Of a DNA stretch of 64,000 bases, positions 1-9,779 are shown one piece after another. Source of the DNA: Diphasiastrum complanatum (lineage: Eukaryota; Streptophyta; Lycopodiopsida; Lycopodiales; Lycopodiaceae). The notes under the pieces are model-generated. The model saw only the letters and a list, made by a program, of their open reading frames with translations. It was not told the DNA's origin and made no database searches. The DNA lies in the NCBI GenBank assembly GCA_029204225.1, contig CM055102.1, positions 11,827,812-11,891,811 on the forward strand. Reading direction: 5' to 3'. Every line of letters begins with the position of its first letter. Position 1 is the stretch's first letter. A program made the translations under genes and the position numbers.

Positions 1-26
1 CAGATGATGAGCATCTGTTCGGTGGG

Positions 27-638
27 CTATTCTTGTACTTGACCTTTTAAGCGCCTGAAACGCTCAATGTAGTCTCGTACGGGTTCATCTTTTGTCATCT
101 TGATATTACTCAATTTGACAAAAGGAATCTCTATCAAATAAAAGGGCTTAAAACGCTTGATAAATGACTCTTTTAATACAGACCAATCTAACTTATCGTC
201 ACGATCGAGGTTCAAAAACTAGTCACGTGCTTTAGTGATCATGGTCATAGAAAATAGTTGGACCATAGCGTCAAGAGATGTTTTTCCATAAACGTCGCAC
301 GCATTCTCAAATATTTGCAAGATTCTTTGGGGGTGTCTGAACTACCGTCAAAATTGGTAGATCTAGTTTCGGTGTTTGTTTTTCAATATGAGCATCGTGG
401 GTAGCAAAAACGGCATTAAGGTGGGTTCTGGCTTGTGGGGGTTCAGCACCATAAAAATGGGCTCTAGCTCACGAAGACTCGGCTCTATCAGATTCACTGC
501 TGTCGAATGGATTTGTAGACGACTCGTGTATATGGGACCGCATTCGGGAGAACCTAAGACGTCTGATTTCTTCAGTTCTGGGTGACAACATGTCATGTGG
601 ATATTCATCTGTGATATGGAAATTGTATGGTATTCCAT
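27..638 (-). pseudogene. Ty3-type retrotransposon gag fragment
   Basis: The minus strand at 27-215 reads a 62-residue piece with W-x-V-L-K-x-x-F-I-x-R-F, followed by DEPVRDYIERFRRL. This is the pattern of the plant retrotransposon gag (capsid) domain. A second piece at 363-638 on the same strand (PELKKSDVLGSPECG onward) probably belongs to the region upstream of the capsid domain. The two are separated by stops and a frame change, so the gene is broken. No protease or reverse transcriptase is visible next to it, and the element may continue beyond the window start. The gag call rests on motif pattern only. Confidence 0.55.
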
Positions 639-769
639 TGGGGATGTTCTTATTTTACTTTTATTTTTTTTGGTTTTGGGAAGTTTGTTATTTTTTTTTT
701 TTTGAATATATGCACCAGTTAGTTAAGGGTGGTGTGTGGTGAATGGGTAAGTTAGTTTTTTTTTTTGAC

Positions 770-1075
770 TAGGGTAAAACAATTGGTCTAGGGTCGAAAA
801 ATTGAGAGTGGGTCGGAAAAGTGAAGTGGATCGGAAAAATGTGGTGGGTCGACCTGGGTCGGAAATGGATGTTCGACAAATTGATGTTTGAAAAATAGAG
901 ATTCGGAAAATGGATGTTCGAAAAAAAATGGATGTGCGAAAAAAAAGACGTTCGAAAAAAGTGAGTGTTCGAAAAAAGTGATGTTCGAAAAGAATGGTTG
1001 TTCGAAAAAAACATGTTAGAAAAAAAATTGATGTTCGAAAATAGAGTCGTGGTCGGAAAAATTAACAAGGGTTTG
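770..1075. repeat. degenerate TTCGAAAAA short-unit repeat
   Basis: A run of about 300 bp in which units of the form TGTTCGAAAAA recur every 12-25 bp, at least a dozen times, with variable A-tracts and spacers such as ATGG. The units are clearest from 860 to 1050. Any open frame here is a by-product of the repeat. No coding function is claimed. Confidence 0.6.
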
Positions 1076-1119
1076 AAAAGTGAATGAAGGGTCAAAATTT
1101 TTTAACGAAGGGCCGAGAT

Positions 1120-1300
1120 GTTTTTTGCTGGACAGTCGGCTCGAGTTTTAATGGAGGCCGTCGGTCGAAATCTGATGGAGGTCGTCGGTGGAGTTTTCAA
1201 GCAGACCCGTCAGTCGAGATTTTTTGGAGGTTGTCGGTCGAGTTTTCAATCAGACCCGTAGGTTGAGATTTTTTGGAACTTTTTGGTCGAGATGACTAAG
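1120..1300. repeat. degenerate GTCGGTCGAG-type tandem repeat
   Basis: About four imperfect copies of a unit containing GTCGGTCGAGTTTTCAA, a CAGACCCGT segment and a TTTTTTGGAGG tail. It lies between the TTCGAAAAA repeat and the CAGACGCGGTCGAGATG repeat. The three arrays share the GTCGAG core and may be parts of one evolving satellite block. Confidence 0.5.
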
Positions 1301-1312
1301 AGAGGGTCCGGT

Positions 1313-1627
1313 CGAGAGTGAGTGGCTTCCCCTCAGACGCAGTCGAGATGTAGTGGCTTCCTTTTAGACGTAGTCGAGATGGAGTGGCTTTGGGCGTGGC
1401 TTCCTCTCAGACGCGGTCGAGATGGAGTGGCTTTGGCTTCCTCTCAGACGCAGTACGCGGTCGAGATGAAGCGGCGAGTGGTTTCCTCTCAGACGCGGTC
1501 GAGATGGCTCAGACGCGGTCGAGAGGGAGTGGCGAGTGGCTTCCTCTCAGATGCGGTCGAGATGGAGTGATGAGTGGCTTCCTCTCAGACGCGGTCAGAT
1601 GGGAACCTTTCAGACTCGGTCGAGATT
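1313..1627. repeat. GC-richer tandem repeat, CAGACGCGGTCGAGATG unit
   Basis: Roughly eight imperfect copies of a 30-45 bp unit containing GTGGCTTCCTCTCAGACG followed by CGGTCGAGATGGAGTG. Unit length varies because short pieces such as GAGTGG are gained or lost. Several frames stay open only because the unit lacks stop codons. It is a local minisatellite, unlike the AT-rich surroundings. Confidence 0.75.
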
Positions 1628-1639
1628 GCGTGTGAAGGG

Positions 1640-3950
1640 GAGTCAAGCGTGGAGCGTGAAGGTTCAGACGAGGGAGTGTAGGGGCATGCCAGAGAGGTTG
1701 ATTAGGAGAAGGAGCGATGGTGTCAAGTGCGGGATAGCGAGGAATGAGTGAAGATGTGATTCTGTTAGATGCGTGCAGGGAGTGGTTTGTTTATATTTGG
1801 TCAGCACGGTTTCAGATTGCAGAATTGGAGATATACTTGAAAACCGCCGTGCTGCTTTATCCAATAGATCTTCCATGGATGAATCGCAGAATCCTCAGTG
1901 GAAATTAGTGGACAGAACTGCGAAATTACTTTATGCGTCTTAAAAGACTTGGCAATCATGCAATACTGTTGAGATTATTCAAGGAAATCGGACAGGGCTG
2001 ATTTTTTTATGCTGGCTGATATCTACACACCTCGCGAAGGACAGAAGGGCCGTTTGGAGGGTGTGCATTATTTGTAGTTTCCTTGGTTTTGTCTTCAGGT
2101 TGTCTTGTATTCTTGAGTTTCGTTGGGTGCTTGATTTTCTTGAAACTTTTCAAGAAAATGTCAGAATCTGAGTCGTTTTGGATTTTTCGATAGAAAACAG
2201 ATTCAAGGAGAAACGCTTGTTCAAGAAGACTGTTGCAGCAAGTATGGATTTATGAGGTGTAGATTTCAAGCAGCAACGTCAAATGTAGGCAGATTCGCTA
2301 TCTGTCTACTGGTTATTTATCGTCTTCTCTGCTGTCTTCTCTGCATACAGCTTATGCTACCTCTGTTTTGGTTGTTAGCTAGGCGTGTTCTTGATTATTT
2401 CGGTTTGTTCAATGCCCAGATTAGGCATCAGATTCTCGGGGTTGTAGTATGGTTCAAACTGTCACGGATACTCAGATTTTGAACACTCTTAAACTCTTGA
2501 AATCACTTGCAATCATTCTACCATACAAGCACTCGGATGGACATTCTATAGCAACAAAAAGAAAATTGCTAGACAGATCCTTGCAAAACTAAAACTAATC
2601 TACTTGCAAGATCAAAATATTACTCTAGCATGCCTCATTCCTCATCAAAACAAGAAAACTGACTTCTACAAGCATTCAAGAACAAGAAGCTCCCATTTTC
2701 TTGATTCTTGAACTTTCCAAAAAACTAAAGAAACTAAAATGTAATGGATATGCTAGACCTATTATTAGATACAAATCTCTTGGAGGCTTGAATCCTATGT
2801 TAATCCACCAAAACAAGTAATCTAATCCACAACTAGAAACAAGAAACAAATCTAAAGCATTTTGAGATTCCAAAGATCAAGAAACACCATTTCTTGATTC
2901 TTGGATCTCAAGAACGTCAAGAAATGGATGGTCATTCCATCTTTCAAGATTCACCATGAGGCTTACATAGTTTCTACTTGACAGTATTAACTACTATTCC
3001 TTGGCTCTCCAGTCTTCGTTCATCTCGTCTTCTTAGAGACCTCCTCGATCGAAGGTTGAGAGGTGCTCAGTGGGTAGCTCTAGCGAGTATCTTGGGGATC
3101 GTCAGAATCAGCCAACAACATGAATAAATCTCAGAAGACTTCTTGAAATCATTGGATCAAGCATCACAAGAGCTTCAAGTTTACGATATCCAAAAGGATT
3201 ATTTATATGAAGATCCAAATAGCAATGGTAGTAGAGAATTTTCTTTACAAGGCAAAAAATTGGAGGCCGATAGACCTCTAAGCATTTCACCACAATCACT
3301 ACAAGAAGAACAGGTAGATAATGATAATAGCTAGTGGGAGCTATGATAAGAGACAAATATAGATTTCTTTTTTATTATGTTGTTTATGTTCAATGTATCC
3401 ATTGTTTTGAACAAAGATGCTAATATGAATTTTTTTCTTGTGGTACAAGATTAAATTTTAAGATTTTTGTAATTCATTTTTTGTTGAAAGTATTGACTTG
3501 AATTATAGTCCTTTACAATATACGAAACACTTTGAGCTATAATTTGACCTCTACGTTCTAAAATTTCACAAAGCTAAAAAAATCACAAATTCAACGATCT
3601 TTTAAAATTTACTTAATAATTTAGAAATTTCGTATTCTTTCAAAAATTTGATATTACTCGTGTTTTGATATATCACTTTAATTATGTTTTTCAAGTTCAA
3701 AAGACCGGACAATATGATGATAACATATATATTATCTTAGTTCTAAATGGCATTATTTAAAACGATGGGACAAACATCCTGGCTTGAGAAATATTCACAA
3801 ATTTCAAGGAAAGTGAATATAGCTACGCTCAAGATGGTTGGAGTTTCTTAACAAACTTTCATCATTGTTTAAAGTTGGAATTTGGTCAACAATGGCTTAC
3901 AAAAATATTTTGAGCATATACTCTTTCATGGAGCATCAAGCTATGCACAA
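1640..3950. other. stretch without a recognisable gene
   Basis: Both strands carry only short frames without family motifs. Around 2100-2940 the words TTCTTGA and TCAAGAA recur on both strands, giving weak local self-complementarity. A 63-codon frame at 3143-3334 (plus) is rich in Gln, Ser and Asp and has no recognisable motif. I see no LTR ends, splice-supported exons or RNA genes. Confidence 0.4.
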
Positions 3951-4089
3951 ATTACCATTGTTTATGATATGGGGCAAGGAGAATTGCTATGAACAGTAAG
4001 ATATGATTAGACCGGATAAAAAAAACGTGATCGCTGACTTCAAACCTTTTGCTTTGTTTGAAAACATTTTTGCTCAGAATTAAATAATC

Positions 4090-4545
4090 ACAATACGATA
4101 TTATAGATGACTCACCATACAAAGCATGTATGAACAATCCATTCAATTGTGTCTTTCCAAAAACATTTGATGGATATAATGATGACAATCATCTCAATGA
4201 TGTGTTGTGGACATATATGGAGAGAATAAAAAATGACTTGTGATGTTCAAACATACATCAAACAAAATCATATTGGTGAAGAACATGTTACTGAGAATCA
4301 CTCGCTTTATGGTTATTTGAGACTTGTCATTGAAAATTTTGAATTGGATTCCAAAATTCGCTCTTATCTCAAAGTCATGCTTCATTAGACATTGTAGTAT
4401 CAGAAAGCTGAGACAATGTCCAATCCATATACGAGGAACTTGATGCCGAATAGATAGAGCTACTATACGGTATTGCATTGACTTATCCTTACTGGAATTC
4501 AAAGATAATGTCAAGAGGTGAAGCATTTACCAATTTGCATGGACT
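4090..4545 (+). pseudogene. unrecognised decayed coding remnant
   Basis: On the plus strand, coding-like stretches appear in shifting frames: around 4135-4235 a segment reading TFDGYNDDNHLNDVLWTYM, and around 4290-4400 a segment reading LRLVIENFELDSKIRSYLK. The composition (amphipathic, few rare residues) looks protein-like, but several stops and frame changes interrupt it. I do not recognise the family. A retroelement gag or a host pseudogene are both possible. Confidence 0.25.
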
Positions 4546-4872
4546 GTGATTTGTTATAAAATTTATGATTTTATTTTTTAACGATAAGTGTCTTAAAAAA
4601 AAGACATAAGTTACATCCAATACTAGAAAAAGCAATACAAGAAAATGATGTTTTTCATAAAAAAGACAAAAATATAGTATCACACAAATATAGATAATAA
4701 TACACCACCTTTGAATGCATTTGTAAACTACAAAATCGTATAAAACTATCTATATTCACTTTTTTTCGAGGGACAAGAAAACGAGTCTCATTTTTATTAT
4801 ACATGTCTTTCTAGATTTTGGAGGTTTTTAAGACAATTTGTAGATAAGCCAAAAAAAAAAAAAAAAGTATCC

Positions 4873-5320
4873 AATGCTAAGCATAGGAAGTTTTCTTATT
4901 TTGCAACTACTGGCTATGCTCAAGATAGGAACCTTGATTTCTCTCTTCCGAGTGTTATGTTGAGCATAAGATCTTCTCTTTCTTTAAGAGCTAATGTTAT
5001 GCTCAACATAAGATATTATTTATCATCCTCTCTCCCAACTTCTATGATGAGCATAGCATTCCTACTCACTGACGCGTTTATGTTATGCACGAGCGGATGA
5101 GGAGATCTTATGCTCAGCATAACATAAACGCGTTCAGTGAGTAGAATTGCTATGCTCAGCATAGAAGTTGGGAGAGGGGATGATAAATAATATCTTATGC
5201 TGAGCATAACATTAGCTCTTAAAGAAAGAGAAGATGTTATGCTCAACATAAGACTCGGACAAGAGAAATCAAGGTTCCTATGTTGAGCATAGCCAATAGC
5301 TGCAAAATAAAAGAAACTTA
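4873..5320. repeat. long inverted repeat with regularly spaced palindromes
   Basis: Two arms of about 200 bp (4889-5088 and 5117-5317) are reverse complements with few mismatches, separated by a 28-bp loop (5089-5116). Both arms contain a 13-bp palindromic word of the form TATGCTNAGCATA or a one-to-two base variant. The word starts at 4915, 4956, 4998, 5043, 5084 (degenerate), 5109, 5151, 5196, 5238 and 5279, and a degenerate one is at 4873. Steps are 41-45 bp in both arms, mirrored about the centre. Transcribed from either strand it would fold into one long hairpin. It could be a foldback or MITE-like element, or an inverted-duplication small-RNA precursor. No protein is encoded. Confidence 0.85.
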
Positions 5321-5344
5321 ACTTTTCTCTTCGGATTATCACGA

Positions 5345-6230
5345 CAAAGTATTGGTCTATGTCATGTGCCAACCTTAGCATTCAAACATCTAATCATTCA
5401 TTGAACATCAAATTACAATGGAAATGCAAGAAATCAAGAGACTAGTCAAAAATCAAGAAGATAGCTAAAAGTAGCAAAACTTCACCAAATTAGGCAAAGT
5501 AAGGTATCTTTATTCATGATTATTGATCAATCACAAAATAGGGACCTGATTCTAGAGCATGATCATAGCTCTCATGTGATTTTGGGCACATGAACCACTT
5601 TCTTCATCAAGAAAGCTCTCCAAGAGAAGCTCCAAGATCTCTTAAAACTCAAAAATTACAAAATGAACAATAGCCTCCAAATTTAGCACGACCTCAGCTA
5701 TTTATAGTGGTCATTTGTACCTCTACTATAAGTTTGGGACCTTATTTAGCTAAATTGGGCCTTACAACCATTGTTACAATTCCACTATTCTCAATTATAG
5801 TGAGGTTGTTCGAGCCACTTTATTAACTGTCCTATTGACTAGTTCTAATCTAATTTAGCTCCATGGCTGACCATGTAGTCCTTTGTTGAGTGCCATGTCT
5901 CATGAATCCTTTGGCGATAGTCGAGAAGTATTTGGCCACCTTGAATAAGAAACATCTTTTCTTGTATTATTCTTGTCAGTAGCCATTTACCATTTAAATT
6001 TTGTTGCCTCAGGTTCAACTTCCAGCTTATTGTTGTAGAACAAGGTTGCAATGAGTTTTCTTCATAAAGAACTTTTGATCGACAACTGATCCCATAGAAT
6101 TAATAAGATCACTGAAGAAAAGATTGCTGAAACACAGGAAAGCCTCAAGTTGTATTAGTTCTGTATGGGTTGACAGGATCCAAGCAACATGACATTCAAT
6201 AGTCTTCTTCCTCAGTCTCTTTCTTGATTG
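5345..6230. other. stretch without a clear gene
   Basis: The segment between the inverted repeat and the gag remnant has no recognisable domain. A 68-codon minus-strand frame at 5845-6051 looks protein-like but matches no family I know. Because it follows the gag remnant in the same orientation it may be part of that element. A CTATTTATAG stretch near 5697 could be a promoter-like TATA sequence, but nothing supports its use. Confidence 0.3.
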
Positions 6231-6236
6231 GATAGG

Positions 6237-8430
6237 CTATCCAATTCCAGATGCGTCTTTTCTTGTGCTTGCATCCGGTTTTGTTGCCTTGTGCATTGCT
6301 CCTTGATGTAGGATCACAATATCCTTTTGTGATTCCAAAGCGTTAATTAAAGCAATGATTTCATCCAAGTTACCTGATTGAACATTGGAGTTCTGTCTTG
6401 TCGAATCATTCTGAGCAAGATTGGTAGCGTTATCTCTCCGAAGATGGATGACCATGGATCCATTGATATCCTCTGTGAGTGAAGAGATGGGTACAACTCC
6501 TGATATATTAAAATAGTAATGCTCCAAATCAAATGATTCATTGTCCAAATTTTGGCAACATTCTAGTTGTTTCCAGTTCATCACTCTGTTCCAAGAGAGC
6601 GTCGTTATGTTGGAATATGAACAACTCATATTCATTATGTTGTAAGCAATGATGATCCTCAGTTTGATCTCCAAAGATAATTTTGTCATATATACAATGT
6701 TGTAAGTAGTGATTATCTTCAGTTCGATCTCCAAAGATAAATTCATCATATATACAATGATAGGCAACGATAATATTAATCTCAAAAGCTCTCGAGTCAA
6801 CAATATTGGAAGATAAGTCAGAATCCATCTGCTGTTGATCTTGAGACATGATTGGATGTTCCAGAGACGTATTCTACAATTCCTTGATTCCTTTCAATCC
6901 TTCATCCGTTGAAATTTTTTTTTCTGAAATACTTTTGTTCAAACCAGCACCTTGATGAGTTTGGAATTGACATATTGATAGTTCTGGAGAGTGTTGCTGA
7001 TGGAGAGTTGAACACACTAGTGTAGGAATCTCTTCCTGCTGAGACTCCAATTTGATCCGTAGTTGCATCTTTTGTTGTCTTATCCTTAGATCTTGAATTA
7101 ATGCCTTTTGCATTACATCTGTCAATGTTGGATTCGCTCGAAGTACTTATCCAAATGTTGACGAATGTGATCTTGAAGACCACGTAGATAGTGTTGGATA
7201 CATAATTCTTCATCAAGACACCTATGTTTAGATGCTACCAAACGGGATCTAGTATTATATGCCTTTACAGAACCAGTTTGTTCTAGCATATAGTAAGAGT
7301 CCATATAATAATCTATAAATATTTTTGCACAAAACTCTTTGAAATCATCCCATGACTTTGGTTCATACTCTGGATGACATAATACTCCATGCTACCAATC
7401 ATAGGCTTTTATGCGAAAGTAGGATGCTGCTATGGTAATTTTGCCCTGATCAGAGATAGAATATAGTCGCAGATTCTCATCGACAATAGATAACCAGTCA
7501 TCAATATGTAATGAACTCATATCTCCCTCAAAGGTTGGTATGTTCTCAAAAGGAACATCATCAGGATTTTGTTGAATATTGATTTGTTGATGTTGATTTG
7601 CCTTTGACGAAATCTCTCCCCATTGTAACAAGAACTAGGAATGGTCACTACGATCCCATAATTGGTATTGTCCCTCTAACTATAACCTAGTGGTGCCAGC
7701 AATTGGTTTAAGAGCCATAGATGAAGCCTCTTCTGTTTGCATGGATGTACTGTTGAATGCCATTGTACAAAGAGATGATTGGTATTCTAGAATTATCTTC
7801 TTCAACTTCGTATTGTTCGGAACCAGCTTCGTTATCATCATTGTAGTCTCCATCCTCACCAATGTAGTGATTGGGATGCAATTATGTCCCTTGACAATGT
7901 AATCTTTTGTTGTACACGTTGTGAACCGTTGGATCTTCTTCATCATACTCACAACTTTTAGAGATATCATATGGTTGACCTATAGGCTCATATTGGTCCT
8001 CATGTTGCCATTCAGAGTGATTATGACCCTCACAATCAACAATGTTATACTCGGTCACATCTGGGCCATCGTTATATTCGTCTGCATCACCAAGTTGATA
8101 TCCCCGATCATCTAGTTGACAATCATGATCCCCATCGGAATACTGCTCATGCTCGTCCGTTTCATCACATTGTTGATCATCTTGCTGACAATAGCCACCA
8201 TCATCACAATCCTCCTCATCTTGTTGACAATCATCACCACCATCATCATACCCGTCACTTTGGTTATCGTACTCATAATCATTTTCGTCCCATTGATCTT
8301 CATAGTCGGACATATTTTCATTATCAGTGTCCATGGTATAGTGGCAGATAGTCTGTGGGTTATGGGTCCACAAATCTGAATGAAGTGAGAAGAATTTGGG
8401 ACAATTGTAAATTTCACTCGTAAAATCACA
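6237..8430 (-). pseudogene. decayed retrotransposon gag with acidic N-terminus
   Basis: Reading from 8430 down, the minus strand first encodes an Asp/Gln/Cys-rich acidic stretch (frame 7882-8373, about 163 codons, for example EEDCDDGG and QQDDQQCDE). After frame changes it continues with a capsid-like domain at 7130-7600: PTFEGD, then DDWLSIVDENLRLY, KITIAASYFRIKAYDW, SWDDFKEFCAKIF and YLRGLQDHIRQHL. This order is typical of Ty3-type gag capsid domains. A Gln-rich tail follows to about 6240 with a 60-bp internal duplication. At least three frame changes and stops make it non-functional. No pol is seen next to it. Confidence 0.6.
6630..6785. repeat. 60-bp tandem repeat, about 2.5 copies
   Basis: The word TTGTAAG starts at 6640 and 6700, followed in each copy by a near-identical 60-bp unit containing GATCTCCAAAGATAA and CATATATACAATG. 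A third partial copy begins at 6760. On the minus strand it encodes a repeated 20-residue block (IFGDRTED and IFGDQTED) inside the tail of the gag remnant. Confidence 0.7.
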
Positions 8431-8439
8431 AATTTGCTA

Positions 8440-8945
8440 GTAACAAATTTGTCTTTCTCCCCCGTCCCAAAATTCTGAGTCCTCGAAGAATGTAACCTTC
8501 AAGATTTAGAAAACACCAGTAGCTTTTGGCAAAATGTCAATTTTGTTTCATTAATTTGTTTTGGCTTTTATACCACTACTATCATGTCAAACTCGACGCA
8601 ATGATCACTTTTGCCTTTTATTACGTTGAAATCCGAAGTCGAACGAAGAAGATATGACAGTTCAAAGACCTAAAATATAAAATGCGAATAACTTGAGAAA
8701 AAAGGAGTCCTTTTAAAAAAAATAATAAGACAAGTAATGATGACGAGAACTTTGGTCACTATAGTGAGCACAATGAACTGAGCAATTTCCATTTTTACGT
8801 CACTGAATTCCAATGTCAAACGCAAAAGTTAAGGCTACACGAAGACATGGAAATTACAAACCTAGAAAGGGACCTTTATAGAAAAGTTTGGTTTCTTTGA
8901 AGGATTGGACCATTGAATAAATGAAAACCATAAGCAAAAATGAGA
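8440..8945. other. AT-rich stretch without a gene
   Basis: No open frame with a recognisable domain. On the minus strand a TGGTAT-containing segment near 8570 resembles the start of a retrotransposon primer-binding site, but it diverges after six bases, so I do not call one. Confidence 0.3.
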
Positions 8946-8949
8946 ACTT

Positions 8950-9042
8950 AGAGAGAGAAAATCTCAACCGACACAATTTTAGAGAGAGAAAATCTCAACC
9001 GACGCAATTTTAGAGAGAGAGGATCTCAACCGACGCAATTTA
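8950..9042. repeat. 31-bp tandem repeat, three copies
   Basis: Units start at 8950, 8981 and 9012. Each begins AGAGAGAGA, continues through ATCTCAACCGAC and ends in CAATTT. The first two differ by one base (GACACA versus GACGCA) and the third has GG for AA after the GA run. The array lies about 140 bp before a short ATG frame at 9182 and could be part of a 5' untranslated region. Confidence 0.8.
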
Positions 9043-9181
9043 GAGGCGTTGGATCGTTAGCAGAAAGAAGATCAGCAACGCTCGTTCTGTTTATCTGCTG
9101 CCAGCGGCAGCATCCAAGAGAGCTTGGCAATCATCTAATATTGGGTCGTAGAAGAAATCGGTATCAGAAAGTGAAGTAGCG

Positions 9182-9247
9182 ATGGCGGAAGAGAAGAAAT
9201 CTGACAAGCACACTGGCATGGTGAAGTCTCGCTGCTTCTCCTGGATA
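9182..9247 (+). other. short ATG frame, possible first exon or captured gene start
   Basis: ATG at 9182 opens a 21-codon frame starting MAEEKKSDKHTGMVK. The beginning is the kind seen in plant cold-shock-domain proteins, where a TGxVKW motif follows an acidic/basic leader. Here the frame leaves that pattern after VK and stops. It may be the first exon of the transposon-type gene at 9780, a captured host gene start, or chance. Low confidence in all three. Confidence 0.2.
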
Positions 9248-9779
9248 TAAATCGCCAGCTCGAACAATTTGTTTGTAGTATCTCTTGATTTAGATTCTTA
9301 AGGAAAATTGTCGATTGTTTTGGTCAATTCGGGGCTGAGACGGTCGGATCGTCTCTGAGAACGGGCTTCACTGCTCTTGTGAATTTGCAGATTCGCATCA
9401 ACCCTGTCAATTGCAGTTTGAGTTATCCGGAATTATGTCAATTGCAGCTTAAGTTATCCGGAATTACGCATCTCTGAAGAATGATGCTGTAATCGAGGCT
9501 GAGTATCGAGAACATGTGTAGGTTATGGAAATTATGATTCAAGATTGACAGAATAACAGAACAAAGATTTCCTGTGATTCTGATGAAAGTTTCTGGCATC
9601 AGATAGTTTTGCAAATTCAGCCACAGAGCAGGTGCAGAAACCTTCAACAGTGAAAGAGGAAGCAAGTATCATACGTTATGTTGCTCTGAAAGTTCAGACA
9701 TCCCCATTTACAGGTGAGATATAGATCGTATGAAACATCTATGGAGTATGTGATAAATGTCCTAGTGCTTTAAATTCTT

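Noticed and set aside
1322-1751. Overlapping plus-strand frames of 70-83 codons
   Set aside because: They come from a tandem repeat unit that lacks stops and are not protein genes.
4873-5320. CRISPR array, because short palindromes recur at 41-45 bp
   Set aside because: The spacers between the palindromes are themselves mirrored in the two arms, the context is a plant nuclear genome, and no cas genes exist. It is an inverted repeat.
8112-8429. Plus and minus frames rich in Ile/Met/Val over 7921-8429 as membrane proteins
   Set aside because: They are shadow frames of the GAT/CAT-rich acidic gag stretch read in other phases.
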